A stretch of 64,000 bases of DNA, from NCBI RefSeq assembly GCF_025643595.1, contig NZ_CP102826.1, forward strand, positions 1,860,001-1,924,000, written 5' to 3'. The notes under the pieces are model-generated. The model worked only from the letters and a program-made list of their open reading frames with translations, did not search any database and was not told the origin of the DNA. The stretch is from Saccharopolyspora rosea (GTDB lineage Bacteria > Actinomycetota > Actinomycetes > Mycobacteriales > Pseudonocardiaceae). Position numbers and translations under genes: made by a program. This document shows, piece after piece, positions 63,416 through 64,000 of this stretch; within the stretch, counting starts at the first letter, position 1, and each line of letters opens with the position of its first letter.

Positions 63416-63519
63416 ACGTGCCCACTATACGATTCTGGGACAACAACCCAGGGGTTGTTGTTGATAGTTGAATAGTCACCATGGTTTTCCCCACCCGGTG
63501 TGTGGGTGGGGGTGTGGGT

Positions 63520-63637
63520 TGTTGGTGGTTTGAGCGGGGAGGGTACGCCCGGTCCCATTCCGAACCCGGTAGCTAAGTTCCCCAGCGCTGATGGTACTGC
63601 ACTCGGTAGGGTGTGGGAGAGTAAGACACCGCCAACA
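63520..63637 (+). rRNA. rrf: 5S ribosomal RNA
   Basis: About 118 nt with the conserved CGGTCCCATTCCGAACCCGG and GATGGTACTGC, and complementary ends GTTGGTGGT/ACACCGCCAAC. It is the third gene of the rRNA operon. Confidence 0.95.
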
Positions 63638-63650
63638 CTAAACAAAGAGA

Positions 63651-63703
63651 AAGGGGTCGACCGGACCCGTCCTTGCGGGACGGATCACCGGTCGGCCCCT
63701 TCT
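63651..63703 (+). terminator. rRNA operon terminator
   Basis: AAGGGGTCGACCGG pairs with CCGGTCGGCCCCTT with one G-T pair, and encloses a second hairpin CCGTCC/GGACGG. It lies 13 nt after 5S and is followed by TTCTTGG. Confidence 0.8.
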
Positions 63704-63779
63704 TGGTATGCCCAGACCACGAACCGGCTCCTGTCCGATCAGGCGCGGCATCCGCCGCAGCCGTCCAGGAGACGGGTTT

Positions 63780-63795
63780 ACGCTGGTACCAGCGT
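63780..63795. promoter_or_regulatory. Perfect 16-bp palindrome before the last gene
   Basis: ACGCTGGTACCAGCGT is fully self-complementary. It overlaps TACGCT, a possible -10 box, and is 25 bp before GTG 63821, so it is a likely operator for that gene. Confidence 0.45.
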
Positions 63796-63820
63796 GAGTT
63801 TCAAGCGTTCAGGAGGTTCG

Positions 63821-64000
63821 GTGTCCGGTTCCGATGACAGGCGCGGCGGGGCTCGCCGTGGGGCCGGTGCCGGCCGAAACAGCTCCGCTGGTCGTGGAAG
63901 GGCTGGCGGCGGCCGCCACGACCACAACGGACGATCCCAGCGCAGCGGCGGAGACAGGGAAGGCAAAAACCGGGGTGACCGGCGCAGCCGCGGCTTCGCC
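63821..64000 (+). CDS. Arg/Gly-rich N-terminus of an unidentified protein, cut by window end
   Basis: The first 60 residues begin at GTG 63821 with AGGAGG 4 nt upstream: VSGSDDRRGGARRGAGAGRN and on, rich in Arg, Gly, Ser and Asp, so intrinsically disordered and probably nucleic-acid-binding. In related actinobacteria, genes after tyrS or the rRNA operon often encode tetratricopeptide-like proteins with such tails, but the domain is beyond the window and this is inference. An in-frame GTG at 63794 is an alternative start. Confidence 0.55.
   Translation, partial: MSGSDDRRGGARRGAGAGRNSSAGRGRAGGGRHDHNGRSQRSGGDREGKNRGDRRSRGFA

Overview
The window is high-GC actinobacterial DNA. Mycothiol-linked maleylpyruvate-isomerase-fold proteins, an XRE/DUF397 pair of the kind common in mycelial actinomycetes, a glycine/sarcosine N-methyltransferase, many GTG starts and an actinobacterial 16S-23S-5S operon without spacer tRNAs all suggest the Pseudonocardiaceae, something like Saccharopolyspora or Amycolatopsis. 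The genus is inferred from gene content and was not measured.

Region 1 (1-12 kb) is mixed accessory and housekeeping DNA: the end of a dnaK followed by grpE without dnaJ, thiI, two IclR regulators around a DUF2871/MFS pair, glycine/sarcosine N-methyltransferase (betaine osmolyte route), a succinyl-CoA:acetate-type CoA-transferase, a methyltransferase, an XRE-cupin regulator and an orphan lipoprotein. Region 2 (12-26 kb) has uvrA with its usual metallo-hydrolase and isomerase neighbours, an XRE/DUF397 module facing two small genes, an MFS exporter, a lactonase-fold protein and two tandem phosphoesterases. Three genes here are broken (12612, 19221, 24003), and a modular dispersed repeat occurs twice, with a related copy near 2.2 kb.

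Region 3 (26-35 kb) holds a D-amino-acid cluster (N-acyl-D-amino-acid deacylase, D-serine dehydratase-like enzyme, IclR, RidA, nearby LysE exporter) and a nickel/oligopeptide-type ABC operon that encodes a methyltransferase and two permeases but no ATPase.

Region 4 (35-58 kb) is core genome: infC-rpmI-rplT-TrmH-pheS-pheT, then a PucR regulator, a D-amino-acid dehydrogenase-like flavoprotein and the fmdB-amiS-fmdA formamide operon (amiS carries an in-frame TGA), then the arginine operon argC-J-B-D-F-R-G-H, mpg and tyrS. argC has a promoter that predicts a leaderless mRNA under an ARG box. The argG slot holds a shortened ASS-like protein that has lost the ATP- and substrate-binding motifs.

Region 5 (58-63.7 kb) is a complete rRNA operon with promoter, processing stem and terminator, followed by the start of an Arg/Gly-rich protein cut by the window end. 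A 13-bp near-palindrome (GTCCAC-W-GTGGAC) recurs across the window, always inside genes.
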